Origin: Pseudoalteromonas rubra
GTDB taxonomy: Bacteria; Pseudomonadota; Gammaproteobacteria; Enterobacterales; Alteromonadaceae
Assembly: GCF_005887095.1 (NCBI RefSeq)
Contig: NZ_PNCI01000018.1
Span: 1-64,000, forward strand
DNA: 64,000 bases
Reading direction: 5' to 3'
The position numbers and the translations under genes were made by a program. The notes beneath the pieces were generated by a model. That model was not told where the DNA came from. It searched no databases and was given only the letters and a program-made list of their open reading frames with translations. How positions within the stretch are numbered: position 1 is the first letter of the stretch; every line of letters begins with the position of its first letter. Of this stretch, positions 7,916-17,045 are shown in pieces.

Positions 7916-9034
7916 TTACTGGTTGTCAGGCCAGTCCTGCATCGCCTGCAGGGTAAACTCTATCCCATCAAAATCGAACATGGCTTGCTCTGGGGTGATC
8001 TCCACCAGCTGCAGGGCGCCCATGTTATCGCCTTCATACAATTCACGGTTATTCAGTTTAATCCAACGCTTTTGAGCATCGGTGGCGTAAATATGGGCCT
8101 GGTAACGCAACCTTGGCAGGCTGTTTTGCAGCTGCTCTGGCAGTAACTCAACGGGCGTTGCCCGGGCCGACCCACGGGTGCTGGACAAGACTTCAGAGAC
8201 AATACGATCCGACTTAGGCGCAGTTTCCTCCACAGCCTGTTCAAATGCTTTCTTTAAATCATCGGGCACCCCAGCAAGAGCCTCAACCTCCTGGCGTTGG
8301 GCTTCTTGTCGGGCTGCGTTGGCACGAGATTGCTCCAGTGGCACACCCAGTACCCGATAGCCGCTTAAATCTTCCAGCGGCTGCTGGTTGTTCGACATTC
8401 TCTGATTTGCAGTAAAAACAGCCTGGTTAGTGGGCCGGAAACCTTGCTGTACCGCTGTATACTGATTACCGACGGGTTGCTGAACAATCTGACCATTGGC
8501 AGAGACCGGCACCAGCTGTTGCGAATAAACCGGTTGTCCCTGAGCATCAAAGCCAACCTGGACTGACATCCACTGATAGTGGATCTGACGCTGCGCGTTA
8601 TGTATAACAGGATTAATCGCCGGATTGACACCCTGATTCATTGGTTGACTGACAACCTGACCAGTCTGAACAACAACCGGATTACCCATAGTAACCTGAT
8701 TATGAGGCATCTGAGCATTTGCCGGTACTGTCGCAACTTTCGCTGCGGTCGTCGCCGGGCTGTCTTGCTTCTCTGCCTGATTCGCCACTGTAACATCTGC
8801 GGCGTCACTGTGTTCAGCGGCTGTTTTCGCAACCACCGCGTCGGCCGGCACCTTCTGAAAGGCTTCTCCGACAAAATAACCAGCACCCAAAGCACACACA
8901 CTGATCAGCGCGCCACCCAGTGACAGACTTAAACGGCGATAAAAACGGACCTGTCGCTCATGACGTGATTGTTGATAATCCTGCTCAGAGTCGATTTGTT
9001 GAGATTGTTTTAATGCATTGATTAGGTACGACAT
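7916..9034 (-). CDS. GspB-like type II secretion-associated protein
   Basis: A 372-residue bitopic protein: a cytoplasmic N-terminus starting MSYLINALKQSQ, one membrane helix (about 35-57), a long Ala/Gln/Pro-rich linker, and a C-terminal GspB domain (LRYQAHIYATDAQKRWIKLN ... GDNMGALQLVEITPEQAMF). GspB/ExeB proteins help GspA/ExeA insert the secretin of the type II system through the peptidoglycan. It lies 9 nt downstream of the ExeA-like ATPase gene, matching the exeAB arrangement. The linker is repetitive and probably disordered. Confidence 0.85.
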   Translation of the reverse strand: MSYLINALKQSQQIDSEQDYQQSRHERQVRFYRRLSLSLGGALISVCALGAGYFVGEAFQKVPADAVVAKTAAEHSDAADVTVANQAEKQDSPATTAAKVATVPANAQMPHNQVTMGNPVVVQTGQVVSQPMNQGVNPAINPVIHNAQRQIHYQWMSVQVGFDAQGQPVYSQQLVPVSANGQIVQQPVGNQYTAVQQGFRPTNQAVFTANQRMSNNQQPLEDLSGYRVLGVPLEQSRANAARQEAQRQEVEALAGVPDDLKKAFEQAVEETAPKSDRIVSEVLSSTRGSARATPVELLPEQLQNSLPRLRYQAHIYATDAQKRWIKLNNRELYEGDNMGALQLVEITPEQAMFDFDGIEFTLQAMQDWPDNQ

Positions 9035-9043
9035 ATCACACCA

Positions 9044-9958
9044 CTAAAAAATATACGAAAGACCAATGCCACAAATAAACATGGCAGCCATCCAGCCAGA
9101 AACCAGTACCGGCATGTTCACCCCGCGCTCTTTTGCCTGCGGAACCAGATCCAGTGGCAAGGCTTCTTTGGCAGCCTGTACGGCAACGGCCTTAGTCACC
9201 ACTTGTTGCTGTGCAGAGTAGGTACCCAGTAAACAGCGGTCGGCCAGCAAGTTAATCAGCCGCGGAATGCCAGCTGTCACCTTATGCATATAGGCAATGG
9301 CCTGAGGTTCAAACAGACTGGTCTGGCAACCGGCCTTATTGAGACGATGCTTCACATAGGCAAAAACCTGAGATTCTGTCAGCGGCAATAAATGATACCG
9401 AGCCGTAATACGCTGTGCTAACTGACGCAACTCATTGCGTTTGAGTAGCTGCTGGAGTTCCGGCTGACCCACAAGCACTATCTGCAATAGTTTTTTATGG
9501 TCGGTCTCCAGATTAGTAAGTAATCGCAATTGCTCCAGCACGTCAGCAGCAAGGTGCTGCGCCTCATCAATGATCAACATAGTGTGGCCACCCTGCTGAT
9601 GATTCTCCAGCAGACGTGCTTTAATGACATCGGTCAGTGACTTAAGCGTCGCATTGTCTGCGTCGTAGTCTATGTTCAGTTCATCACAGATACTTGCAAG
9701 CAGTTCCATTTCCGACAACGCCGGATTGAGGATAAATGCCACCTGCGTAGATTCGGGCAACTGTGCCAGCATGCTGCGGGTCACTGTGGTTTTACCTGTT
9801 CCCACCTCCCCGGTCAGCAGCACAAAGCCACCGGCATCGCCCAGGCCATAAGTCAGATGAGCAAGCGCTTCCTTATGGCGTTCGCTTAGGAACAAAAACT
9901 CCGGGTTTGGTGCTATCGAAAACGGCTTTTCGGTCAGACCAAAATATCGTAAATACAC
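9044..9958 (-). CDS. ExeA/GspA-like AAA ATPase
   Basis: A 304-residue ATPase starting MYLRYFGLTEKPFSIAPNPEF, the hallmark ExeA/GspA N-terminus. Walker A is GEVGTGKTT (50-58) and Walker B LIIDEAQ (about 127-133), with an AAA_22-type core and GQPELQQLL sensor region. It ends with a predicted membrane helix (LVSGWMAAMFICGIGLSYIF) and lacks the peptidoglycan-binding extension of full-length Aeromonas ExeA. With the downstream GspB-like protein it probably supports secretin assembly. The rest of the type II system is not in the window. Confidence 0.87.
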   Translation of the reverse strand: MYLRYFGLTEKPFSIAPNPEFLFLSERHKEALAHLTYGLGDAGGFVLLTGEVGTGKTTVTRSMLAQLPESTQVAFILNPALSEMELLASICDELNIDYDADNATLKSLTDVIKARLLENHQQGGHTMLIIDEAQHLAADVLEQLRLLTNLETDHKKLLQIVLVGQPELQQLLKRNELRQLAQRITARYHLLPLTESQVFAYVKHRLNKAGCQTSLFEPQAIAYMHKVTAGIPRLINLLADRCLLGTYSAQQQVVTKAVAVQAAKEALPLDLVPQAKERGVNMPVLVSGWMAAMFICGIGLSYIF

Positions 9959-10050
9959 GGCTCGTCTCTTTCTTGTTAGAATGGGGCCTATAATGGCAAA
10001 AAAACGGCATAAGTTAAAACCTTGTTTGCTTTTTCAATACGGAATTTACC

Positions 10051-11157
10051 ATGAAAATTTACCTGGTCGGTGGCGCAGTGCGTGATCAACTCCTTGGACG
10101 CCCTATTCTGGAGCGCGATTATGTGGTGGTGGGTGCCACCCCTGAACAAATGCAATCTCTGGGCTATCAGCAAGTTGGCAAAGACTTTCCGGTATTTTTA
10201 CACCCCCAAAGTAAAGATGAACACGCACTGGCCCGCACTGAGCGAAAACAGGGCCAGGGCTATACCGGGTTTATTTGTGATTTTGCCCCCAGTATTACGC
10301 TAGAAGAGGACCTGATGCGCCGTGACCTCACGGTCAATGCCATTGCTCAGGATGAGGACGGCACACTCATCGACCCGTACCAGGGGCAACGAGACCTGGA
10401 AGCACGTATCTTGCGCCATGTCAGTGATGCCTTTGCTGAAGACCCTCTGCGCGTATTACGAGTGGCCCGCTTTGCCGCTCGCTATCATCATCTTGGCTTT
10501 ACCATCTCACCAGAAACACAGGCTTTAATGCACCGCATGGTGGATGAGGGTGAACTGACTACCCTGACCAAAGAGCGAGTCTGGCTGGAGATTGAAAAGT
10601 CACTCAAAGATGGTGCCATTGAGGTCTTTTCTGAGGCACTGGCCAGCCTGAATGCACTCCACCTGGTGCTGCCCTGGCTGACTAACTGGACCAAGCAAAA
10701 CAGCACAGTTTTGCAATCGCGTATTGCTCAGCTGGACAAACAAGACCCAGATTTTCTGACGGTCAGCTTTGCACTGTGGCAGCAAGATGCTCAGCTTGAG
10801 GGCTATAATCTGGAACAGGACTATAAGATCCCCAAAGCCTATAGCGAAGCACTGCGCGACCTGCAAACCGCATTGCCATTGCTACAGGGTCCCGACTGGC
10901 AGCCGGCTACTATCATGCAACTTTTCAGCGCGCTGGATGCATCGCGACGACCACAACGTCTGACTTTACTGTGCAAAGCCGCCCGCACTTTCAGTGATGA
11001 ACTGGCGCAGCGCTGCGACATGCTGGCGCAGGCACTTCACCTTGCTGCACAAGTCAAGGCACAGGATGTCATCGCCAAAGGGGTTAAGGGACCACAAATC
11101 AAAGTCGAAATGGATAAGCTAAAAGAGCAGTCTATCAGTGCCTTGTTTAATACCTAA
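10051..11157 (+). CDS. cca: CCA tRNA nucleotidyltransferase (HD-less form)
   Basis: Adds or repairs the tRNA 3' CCA end. The N-terminal class II nucleotidyltransferase core matches E. coli Cca closely: [68 protein letters not shown]. The metal motif reads Glu21-Arg-Asp23, where E. coli has Asp-Arg-Asp. At 368 residues it is shorter than E. coli Cca (412), and I see no HxxxHD-type phosphohydrolase motif in the C-terminal half, so it is probably only the polymerase. It is divergent from the ExeA-like gene. Confidence 0.92.
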   Translation: MKIYLVGGAVRDQLLGRPILERDYVVVGATPEQMQSLGYQQVGKDFPVFLHPQSKDEHALARTERKQGQGYTGFICDFAPSITLEEDLMRRDLTVNAIAQDEDGTLIDPYQGQRDLEARILRHVSDAFAEDPLRVLRVARFAARYHHLGFTISPETQALMHRMVDEGELTTLTKERVWLEIEKSLKDGAIEVFSEALASLNALHLVLPWLTNWTKQNSTVLQSRIAQLDKQDPDFLTVSFALWQQDAQLEGYNLEQDYKIPKAYSEALRDLQTALPLLQGPDWQPATIMQLFSALDASRRPQRLTLLCKAARTFSDELAQRCDMLAQALHLAAQVKAQDVIAKGVKGPQIKVEMDKLKEQSISALFNT

Positions 11158-11292
11158 CCGGATAACAAAGGAGAAGCAACCTACCTCAAAACTGATATTA
11201 TCGCCTCGAGTTTAACTGCAAGACCTGCAAAGCATAGCTCAGAGTCGGGCCGACACCACCGACTCGGCAGCCAAGACTTTCAAAGCGTAACA

Positions 11293-11321
11293 GTGCCAGC
11301 AACAACCCCCTCTGCTGGCAC
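11293..11321 (+). terminator. Terminator-like stem-loop
   Basis: GTGCCAGCA (11293-11301) and TGCTGGCAC (11313-11321) form a perfect 9-bp stem with an 11-nt loop about 135 bp after cca. No U tract follows on either strand, so it may instead be a regulatory or RNA-stabilising hairpin. Confidence 0.4.
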
Positions 11322-11451
11322 GTTCAGGTGAATTCCTGCACTCATACTCAGCACTGTCACTTCTGTTCATTGCGCTCACAAAAAAGCGACACCTCAGCAC
11401 AACGCATACCCCGTAGCTAAAACCTCATCCATTTAAAACCATAAACCACTG

Positions 11452-11475
11452 AAAAGTATACTTTTAATATTAAAA
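11452..11475. promoter_or_regulatory. Two overlapping AT-rich perfect palindromes
   Basis: AAAAGTATACTTTT (11452-11465) and TTTTAATATTAAAA (11462-11475) are both perfect 14-bp palindromes sharing four bases. They are possible operator half-sites for a dimeric regulator of the downstream propeller gene. No regulator is identified. Confidence 0.3.
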
Positions 11476-11595
11476 TAAAGAATTCAGCCGAATATCAAGG
11501 AAACATCATGTGTTTTTTAGGCTGTTCAATAGAGTGTCGTTAGCCGCTGTGACAAAACCGTTCACACTGCGACCTGACATGACAGAGGAACGACG

Positions 11596-12510
11596 ATGAC
11601 TCAAAACACCTTTATTTTAATTATGAAACCTGTCACCCTGACAACTATCGCATTAAGCACCTTGCTGGCCAGTACTTTGGCGCAGGCGAAGGATGAATTC
11701 GGCACCATCACCGGCCCGTTAATGGGCCAGAAACCACCAGGCATGACCGCCGAGCCCTTTGCCCCAGGTATTATTTCCAAAGCAGACTGGGAGCTGGAAG
11801 GGGTCTTTGCGCCGGGCATGAAGGAGTTTTACTTTACTCTGGACCGGGGTGTCTATGAAGGGCCCAACAAAACCGGTTTTCGCCCGACTGTGATTGGCTT
11901 CAGACAACAGAACAACACCTGGGTGAAGTTCACCGAGTTTTTACGCATCGGCGAAGTGAGCTTTTCGCCCGATGGCCAGCGCATGCATATGGCCGAAGGC
12001 TACCGGGACCGCAAGGGCGATAACTGGACAGAGCGGCAAAGTCTGGGCCCCATGTTTGAACGCGAGGACTGGGGCATTATGCGCTTATCGGCATCCCAAA
12101 AAGGCACTTATGTCTTTGATGATTATAAAAACAAGGTAGTACGCATTTCCGAGGTTAAGAATGGCCAGCGACAAACACCACGGGTGATGAGTAAAGTAGT
12201 CAACTCCGGTGGCATGACCGCCCACCCCTTTATCGCGCCCGATGAGAGCTATCTGATCTGGGATAGCGAACGCGAAGACGGCTTTGGCGATTCCGACCTG
12301 TATATCAGCTTTAAACAACAGGACGGCAGCTGGGGAAAAGCAATCAATATGGGCGAGTCCGTTAACTCAGATAAATGGGATGCCTACGCCACCGTGACAC
12401 CCGATGGTAAATACCTGCTATTTAACCGCGGTGTCAGTGACGACAACAAAAATGTAGATATCTACTGGGTCGATGCCAGCATTATAGATACCCTCAGAGC
12501 CCGGCAGTAA
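11596..12510 (+). CDS. Secreted PD40/TolB-like beta-propeller protein
   Basis: A 304-residue exported protein. A signal peptide (core MKPVTLTTIALSTLLASTLAQA) is followed by WD40-like PD40 repeats such as GEVSFSPDGQRMHMAEG, FIAPDESYLIWDSEREDGFGDSDLYIS and ATVTPDGKYLLFNR. The first ATG (11596) has a strong AGAGGA site; the ATG at 11623 would give a more conventional signal peptide. Its DxDLYxS repeats are typical of secreted propellers in marine bacteria. Precise role unknown, perhaps ligand or protein binding in the periplasm. It is followed by a large hairpin and is probably monocistronic. Confidence 0.75.
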   Translation: MTQNTFILIMKPVTLTTIALSTLLASTLAQAKDEFGTITGPLMGQKPPGMTAEPFAPGIISKADWELEGVFAPGMKEFYFTLDRGVYEGPNKTGFRPTVIGFRQQNNTWVKFTEFLRIGEVSFSPDGQRMHMAEGYRDRKGDNWTERQSLGPMFEREDWGIMRLSASQKGTYVFDDYKNKVVRISEVKNGQRQTPRVMSKVVNSGGMTAHPFIAPDESYLIWDSEREDGFGDSDLYISFKQQDGSWGKAINMGESVNSDKWDAYATVTPDGKYLLFNRGVSDDNKNVDIYWVDASIIDTLRARQ

Positions 12511-12566
12511 CACAGTAAAGCTCTGCCAGCGGCTGGCACCGTACGAGGTGTCAGCTGCTGTGTTAC
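12507..12566 (+). terminator. Long two-part hairpin at the end of the propeller gene
   Basis: The outer stem GTAACACAG/CTGTGTTAC (12507-12515, 12558-12566) overlaps the TAA stop. An inner 13-bp stem, AGCGGCTGGCACC with GGTGTCAGCTGCT (12528-12540, 12547-12559), has two mismatches that become G-U pairs in RNA. The stems share two bases, so they may be alternative folds. No clear U tract; it could act as a terminator or 3'-end stabiliser. Confidence 0.4.
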
Positions 12567-12657
12567 CAATACACTTTTCCTTTGTCGTTAAGCATTTGCC
12601 TCCATCGCTAAAAGCGGGTAAAACTATTCCCCCGTTCAGCACCGGCAAGGAAAAGGT

Positions 12658-15600
12658 ATGTCAGCAGAAGTCCTCAAACGTATTCAACAAGAACAAAAAG
12701 CCAAAACCGGGGTGCTAGATCTCTCCGACTGTATTTTTGACAGCCTGCCCGATGAATTATTTGAGCTAACCTGGTTGAAGGTGTTGTATTTGAGGGTGGC
12801 ATACCTAAACAGTGTACCCGATAAATTAATTAAACAACAATTCCCAGTATTTCCCACGCCCTCTAAAAGAATAAACTGGGTTGAATTATCGCACACGCAA
12901 CCTCTGGATAAAATTCAAAGCCCGAACCTTAGCTTGTTAAGTCAGCTGGAATGCTTAATAGCAGACCATGCCTTTGAAAATCAAGAAACACTTTCCCATA
13001 TAAACCAATTAACCAGACTGCGTGTATTGTCCGCCACGACCAGAAAAACCCCATTCAAACTTAATTTATCTAAACATCTCGAACTTGTGGCTTTGAATTT
13101 AGAAAAAACACACATACCATCAAAACTATTAGGTTACCTTCCTAAAAACCTACATTTCTTACAAATTAATGAAGCTGAAATTGAAGATACAGCATGGATT
13201 TCTTCTTTGAAAAACATAGAGCACTTGAACTTAAGCAGAAATAAAATAACAAACATGACTCCGGTAAATAAGCTGACGGGCTTAAAAACTCTCGACCTCA
13301 GCTTCAACCCTCTGAAAAGTATTCCATCACCAGTTAAATTACCAAATTTACGCGATTTAAATATATCCAATACTAATGTATCAGAAATCAATGAGCTGGC
13401 CCTTTTTAAAAACCTAAACACTCTGAATGCAAGTGGTTTGGATCTAAGAAATATAACTGAAATCTCATCACTAAAAAATCTTATAGACTTATCTCTATGG
13501 GACAATAAAATTGAAGACATATCACCGCTTTCATCACTGGTAAAACTTGAATATATTGATTTGTCTGACAACATAATTACGGATATATTTGATTTATCGA
13601 GACTAATTAAATTAGAATCATTAGATCTAGAAGGAAATGAAATAAAGGATGTATCTCCGCTCTCAAGCTTGAAAGAGTTAGTTTCTTTGGATTTGGATTA
13701 TAACCCCATAACAAATATTGCACCACTAACTAAACTGGTTTCATTAAAAACTTTACGTTTGGCAAATTGCAAAATATCGTCACCTCTACAATTTGCATCA
13801 TTTATGAACCTATCAGAGCTTTATATCAACGCCAATCCTATTGAAGAAAAGTACTCTTTATCGCTGGCCCCCCATAAAAACCACCTTCCTGAAATCAAAA
13901 ACCTACTGCTACGCCTTAAAGATACCAACAGTGAAATTAAACTCCCCTGTAAGGTGGCCTTTTTGGGCAACCACAGTGCAGGTAAGTCCAGTCTGATCCA
14001 TTACTTAGAGAAAGGTAAGTTAAACACCAATACCCGCTCTACTCATATTCTGGAAGTTGCGTATTATGTGCTCCCAGACAAGAGAAAGAAGCAGCAAGAC
14101 AAACTAAACAACCCGGCACTCCCGGATGCCATTTTTTATGACTTTGGCGGACAAGATTATTACCACGGAGTATACCGGGTATTTATGCAGCATAAGGCGC
14201 TCACCTGTTTATTGTGGAAAGACAAATGTAACCACACCCGTCAGGCGAAAGACAGCCATGGCGAGATGACCCAGCATTTTTCACTGGATTACTGGCTTGC
14301 TCAGTGGCAGGGGTTGCGTGAAGCCGAAGAGGCGAAACAAACCCCACTGCTGTTGATCCAGACGCATGCCGACAACGAACCCCGGGGCTGCCTCACGCCA
14401 GAGCAAGCCAAAGTGGCAGATAACCAGTTTTATATCAGCCTGGATAAGACGGGTGATTCCGTCGTGAATCAGGCCGCTTTACACTATTTGCAGACCAGCC
14501 TGAATGAGCTGATTGAAAAACATAAGCGCACCGCGCCGGGCGACCCCTGGTATCAGGCATTTATCAATTATATTCTAAAGCGCCAACAAGAGCGCGACTT
14601 ACATACCTATACCCAGCTTGGCCACCTGGTGAAACATTACAAGGCTCGCTCGGACAATGATAAAGAGCACCTAAAAACTGAACTGACACAGTTACACCGC
14701 CAGGGCCTGGTGCTTTATTACCCCCAGATCAGCGACAACAAGGTCTGGCTAAACCCGCAGGCAGTGATCCGTCATATTCACACCGAGATCCTTGATCTGG
14801 GTACCCTTAAAAATAGCGGTGGCCGGGTGGCTAAAGAATACTTTGATCTGCTGGTTGATGAGCAAGAAATCGATACCGACCTGATTGCGCTGCTTAAACA
14901 GGAAAAAGTGATTTTTTATCATGGCCACAGCGATGAATATATCATCCCCAACTACCTGCCGCTGGCCAAGCAGGACCCCAATGGCTACGACCTGCTGACC
15001 TTTGGCTATGATCAGACCCTGGCCTTTACGCTGAGGTTTGCCCGCTTTATTCCCATGGGGTTAATCAATCAGTTGATCTGCCACTTTGGTATTTTACCCG
15101 ACGCCAAAACCTTCTGGCGCAATCAGCTGTTATTTACACTCGGTGTCAGGCAAGATGAATCCGGTAACAAAGACACCAGTCAGGCCAGCAAAGTGCTGAT
15201 CAAAGTCACTTACCACCCCGAGATCCGCGTACGTGTCTATATCAGCGGACCAAAAGCACAACGGCTGCGGCACACGGCCTATTTATATTATGTGATTATG
15301 GGCCTGTATCATGATTTTGATATTACCCGGGAAGTCGCGGAATTTGAGGCTGGCTTTAAAGCCTTTAGCGAGACCAGGGACTCGAATAAAAACCTGGAGA
15401 AGCTACAGAAAGCCTTTAAACATCATAATTACTATGTAATTTACAGCCACCCACCCAAAGATTTAAGCATCTCTCTGGATAACACACATTTTGTCAGCGC
15501 AACGAAACTGGCCAACAGCGACACCGGCACCAAAATTATGGTCGAAGGGACCAGTCAATTGCTTGATAGCGCCGACTTTCAGCCTTTTACCCACCATCAC

Positions 15601-16116
15601 CTGCGCCGCCCGCTTAAGGTGTTTATCTCCTATTGTCATGATGATATGGCTTACAAACATACACTGGAAGCCCACCTGACCAATCTGGTACGCGACCACA
15701 GTATTGAGATCTGGCAGGATGGTCTGATCAAGCCCGGTGAGCTGTGGGACAGCCAGATCCGCAGTGCCATAGACAAAGCCGACGTAGTGATCCTGCTGGT
15801 CAGTCAGGCGTTTATTGCCTCCAGCTATGTGCATACCGTTGAGCTGCCCAAAGTGCTCGACAAACTCGCTGACAGAAAAACCCGACTCTACCCCGTGTTA
15901 CTGAGTGCCTGCGATATTCAGGGCTGGCAGCTGTGGCCACAGGACGTAAAATCCTCGTTGCTGGGTAACCAGGCTGTAGATATGGCAAGCTATCAGTTTT
16001 TCCCGCAAGATGATAAGCAGCGCCTGGTCCCCATCAATCAGCTGGCCCATCCCGAGCAGGCCTGGACTGAGCTGACTACGGCGCTGCGAAAGGAAATCAA
16101 TGCCCAGCGGAATTAG
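12658..16116 (+). CDS. LRR-Roc/COR GTPase-TIR protein (bacterial ROCO-TIR)
   Basis: A 1152-residue multidomain protein. Residues about 1-425 are leucine-rich repeats of the SDS22-like type (repeated LKNLIDLSLWDNKIEDISPL-style units). Residues about 430-620 are a Roc GTPase, with P-loop GNHSAGKSS (437-445) and switch motif DFGGQ (495-499). A COR-like region continues to about 960. Residues about 985-1130 are a TIR domain starting LKVFISYCHDDMAYK, with ASSYVHTVEL placing a Glu (1062) where NAD-cleaving TIRs have their catalytic Glu. It is probably a sensor-switch-effector protein. The LRR coding part is visibly AT-richer than the rest. It stands alone and overlaps the convergent glycosyltransferase by 4 nt. 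Confidence 0.88.
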   Translation: MSAEVLKRIQQEQKAKTGVLDLSDCIFDSLPDELFELTWLKVLYLRVAYLNSVPDKLIKQQFPVFPTPSKRINWVELSHTQPLDKIQSPNLSLLSQLECLIADHAFENQETLSHINQLTRLRVLSATTRKTPFKLNLSKHLELVALNLEKTHIPSKLLGYLPKNLHFLQINEAEIEDTAWISSLKNIEHLNLSRNKITNMTPVNKLTGLKTLDLSFNPLKSIPSPVKLPNLRDLNISNTNVSEINELALFKNLNTLNASGLDLRNITEISSLKNLIDLSLWDNKIEDISPLSSLVKLEYIDLSDNIITDIFDLSRLIKLESLDLEGNEIKDVSPLSSLKELVSLDLDYNPITNIAPLTKLVSLKTLRLANCKISSPLQFASFMNLSELYINANPIEEKYSLSLAPHKNHLPEIKNLLLRLKDTNSEIKLPCKVAFLGNHSAGKSSLIHYLEKGKLNTNTRSTHILEVAYYVLPDKRKKQQDKLNNPALPDAIFYDFGGQDYYHGVYRVFMQHKALTCLLWKDKCNHTRQAKDSHGEMTQHFSLDYWLAQWQGLREAEEAKQTPLLLIQTHADNEPRGCLTPEQAKVADNQFYISLDKTGDSVVNQAALHYLQTSLNELIEKHKRTAPGDPWYQAFINYILKRQQERDLHTYTQLGHLVKHYKARSDNDKEHLKTELTQLHRQGLVLYYPQISDNKVWLNPQAVIRHIHTEILDLGTLKNSGGRVAKEYFDLLVDEQEIDTDLIALLKQEKVIFYHGHSDEYIIPNYLPLAKQDPNGYDLLTFGYDQTLAFTLRFARFIPMGLINQLICHFGILPDAKTFWRNQLLFTLGVRQDESGNKDTSQASKVLIKVTYHPEIRVRVYISGPKAQRLRHTAYLYYVIMGLYHDFDITREVAEFEAGFKAFSETRDSNKNLEKLQKAFKHHNYYVIYSHPPKDLSISLDNTHFVSATKLANSDTGTKIMVEGTSQLLDSADFQPFTHHHLRRPLKVFISYCHDDMAYKHTLEAHLTNLVRDHSIEIWQDGLIKPGELWDSQIRSAIDKADVVILLVSQAFIASSYVHTVELPKVLDKLADRKTRLYPVLLSACDIQGWQLWPQDVKSSLLGNQAVDMASYQFFPQDDKQRLVPINQLAHPEQAWTELTTALRKEINAQRN

Positions 16117-17045
16117 CGAATAACCCCCAAAGACATGCGCGATAGCGCCCCTCTGAGCACGCTTAACATCATATAGGCGCTCCAGTGCAGTGGCTTGGCG
16201 CGCGCCACCGGATTGGCCAGCAAGCGCAATGCATGGCCGTATAAACGATGCTTAATATTGCGTTTGGCCAGGTCGCAGATGTGGGTCGCCACATATTTAT
16301 GGGCCATCGCAGTGTGCGCCACCTCACCGTTTTTAATGGCAGTCAGTAAACGCTCAGCAAACGGACACAGCTGCGACGGCGGCGCTTTATCACAGGCACT
16401 GCCCGGCGCGCCCAGAAAGTAAAAGCTCTCAATTGCAGGAGAATACGCAATACGCGATTTCAGGGCGGCCTGCACATAAAAACTCTGATCTTCTCCCATC
16501 CATTCACCCACCGGGAACCCGCCCAGCTGGTTAAATGCCGTTTTGTCGACCACTAAGCTCGACATAGTAAAAGGTAAGTCGCCGTTCGCCGCTACTTCAA
16601 AGTAGTTGTCCATCTCATAGCCCTCTGGAGCCCAGTTGGTGAGTGCAATTTTGGCATCGATATACTCACCATTGTCCAGCACCTTTTGATAGCGCGAAGC
16701 AAACAACCCCGCCTGTGGAAAGGTCTGGATCAATTCCGCCATACGTGCCAAAAAGAAGGGGCTCCAGGTATCATCGGCATCAAGAAATGCCACATACTCA
16801 TTGCTTGCCGCTTTAACGCCCTTATTGCGTGCAGCAGAAACGCCCTGATTGCTCTGACGCACCAGACGCAGATTAGGCAGGCCCAGATCAATCACTTTTT
16901 GCGGACTGTCATCAGTAGAGCCATCGTCAACGACTATGATTTCCGCGGCCTGATGGTGTTGTGCATGAACACTTTGCAGCGCCCGGACAATACACTCGCT
17001 TTTATTGTACAGTGGAATAACGACTGTGAATTGAATGCTGTTCAT
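16113..17045 (-). CDS. Glycosyltransferase family 2
   Basis: A 310-residue GT-A-fold glycosyltransferase. The N-terminus FTVVIPLYNKSECIVRALQS, EIIVVDDGSTDDSP and the DxD region YVAFLDADDTWSP are classical GT2 motifs. ATG 17045 has TGGAGCG upstream; the frame extends further but lacks family residues there. Its start lies 44 nt inside the upstream pyruvyl-transferase gene, so the two are translationally coupled. It is the distal gene of the first minus-strand exopolysaccharide operon. Sugar donor and acceptor unknown. Confidence 0.9.
   Translation of the reverse strand: MNSIQFTVVIPLYNKSECIVRALQSVHAQHHQAAEIIVVDDGSTDDSPQKVIDLGLPNLRLVRQSNQGVSAARNKGVKAASNEYVAFLDADDTWSPFFLARMAELIQTFPQAGLFASRYQKVLDNGEYIDAKIALTNWAPEGYEMDNYFEVAANGDLPFTMSSLVVDKTAFNQLGGFPVGEWMGEDQSFYVQAALKSRIAYSPAIESFYFLGAPGSACDKAPPSQLCPFAERLLTAIKNGEVAHTAMAHKYVATHICDLAKRNIKHRLYGHALRLLANPVARAKPLHWSAYMMLSVLRGALSRMSLGVIR

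Larger units (their letters stand above)
11158..11595. other. 438-bp intergenic region with stem-loops and palindromes
   Basis: No convincing gene. It contains GAGTCGG/CCGACTC (11242-11248, 11259-11265), a perfect 9-bp hairpin at 11293-11321, and two overlapping AT-rich palindromes at 11452-11475 about 120-145 bp upstream of the next start codon. The Shine-Dalgarno AGAGGA for the next gene is near 11583. Confidence 0.6.

Noticed and set aside
12658-16116. ROCO-TIR grouped with the upstream propeller gene as a two-gene system
   Set aside because: A 147-bp gap with a large hairpin separates them and the propeller protein is exported, while the ROCO protein has no signal peptide.
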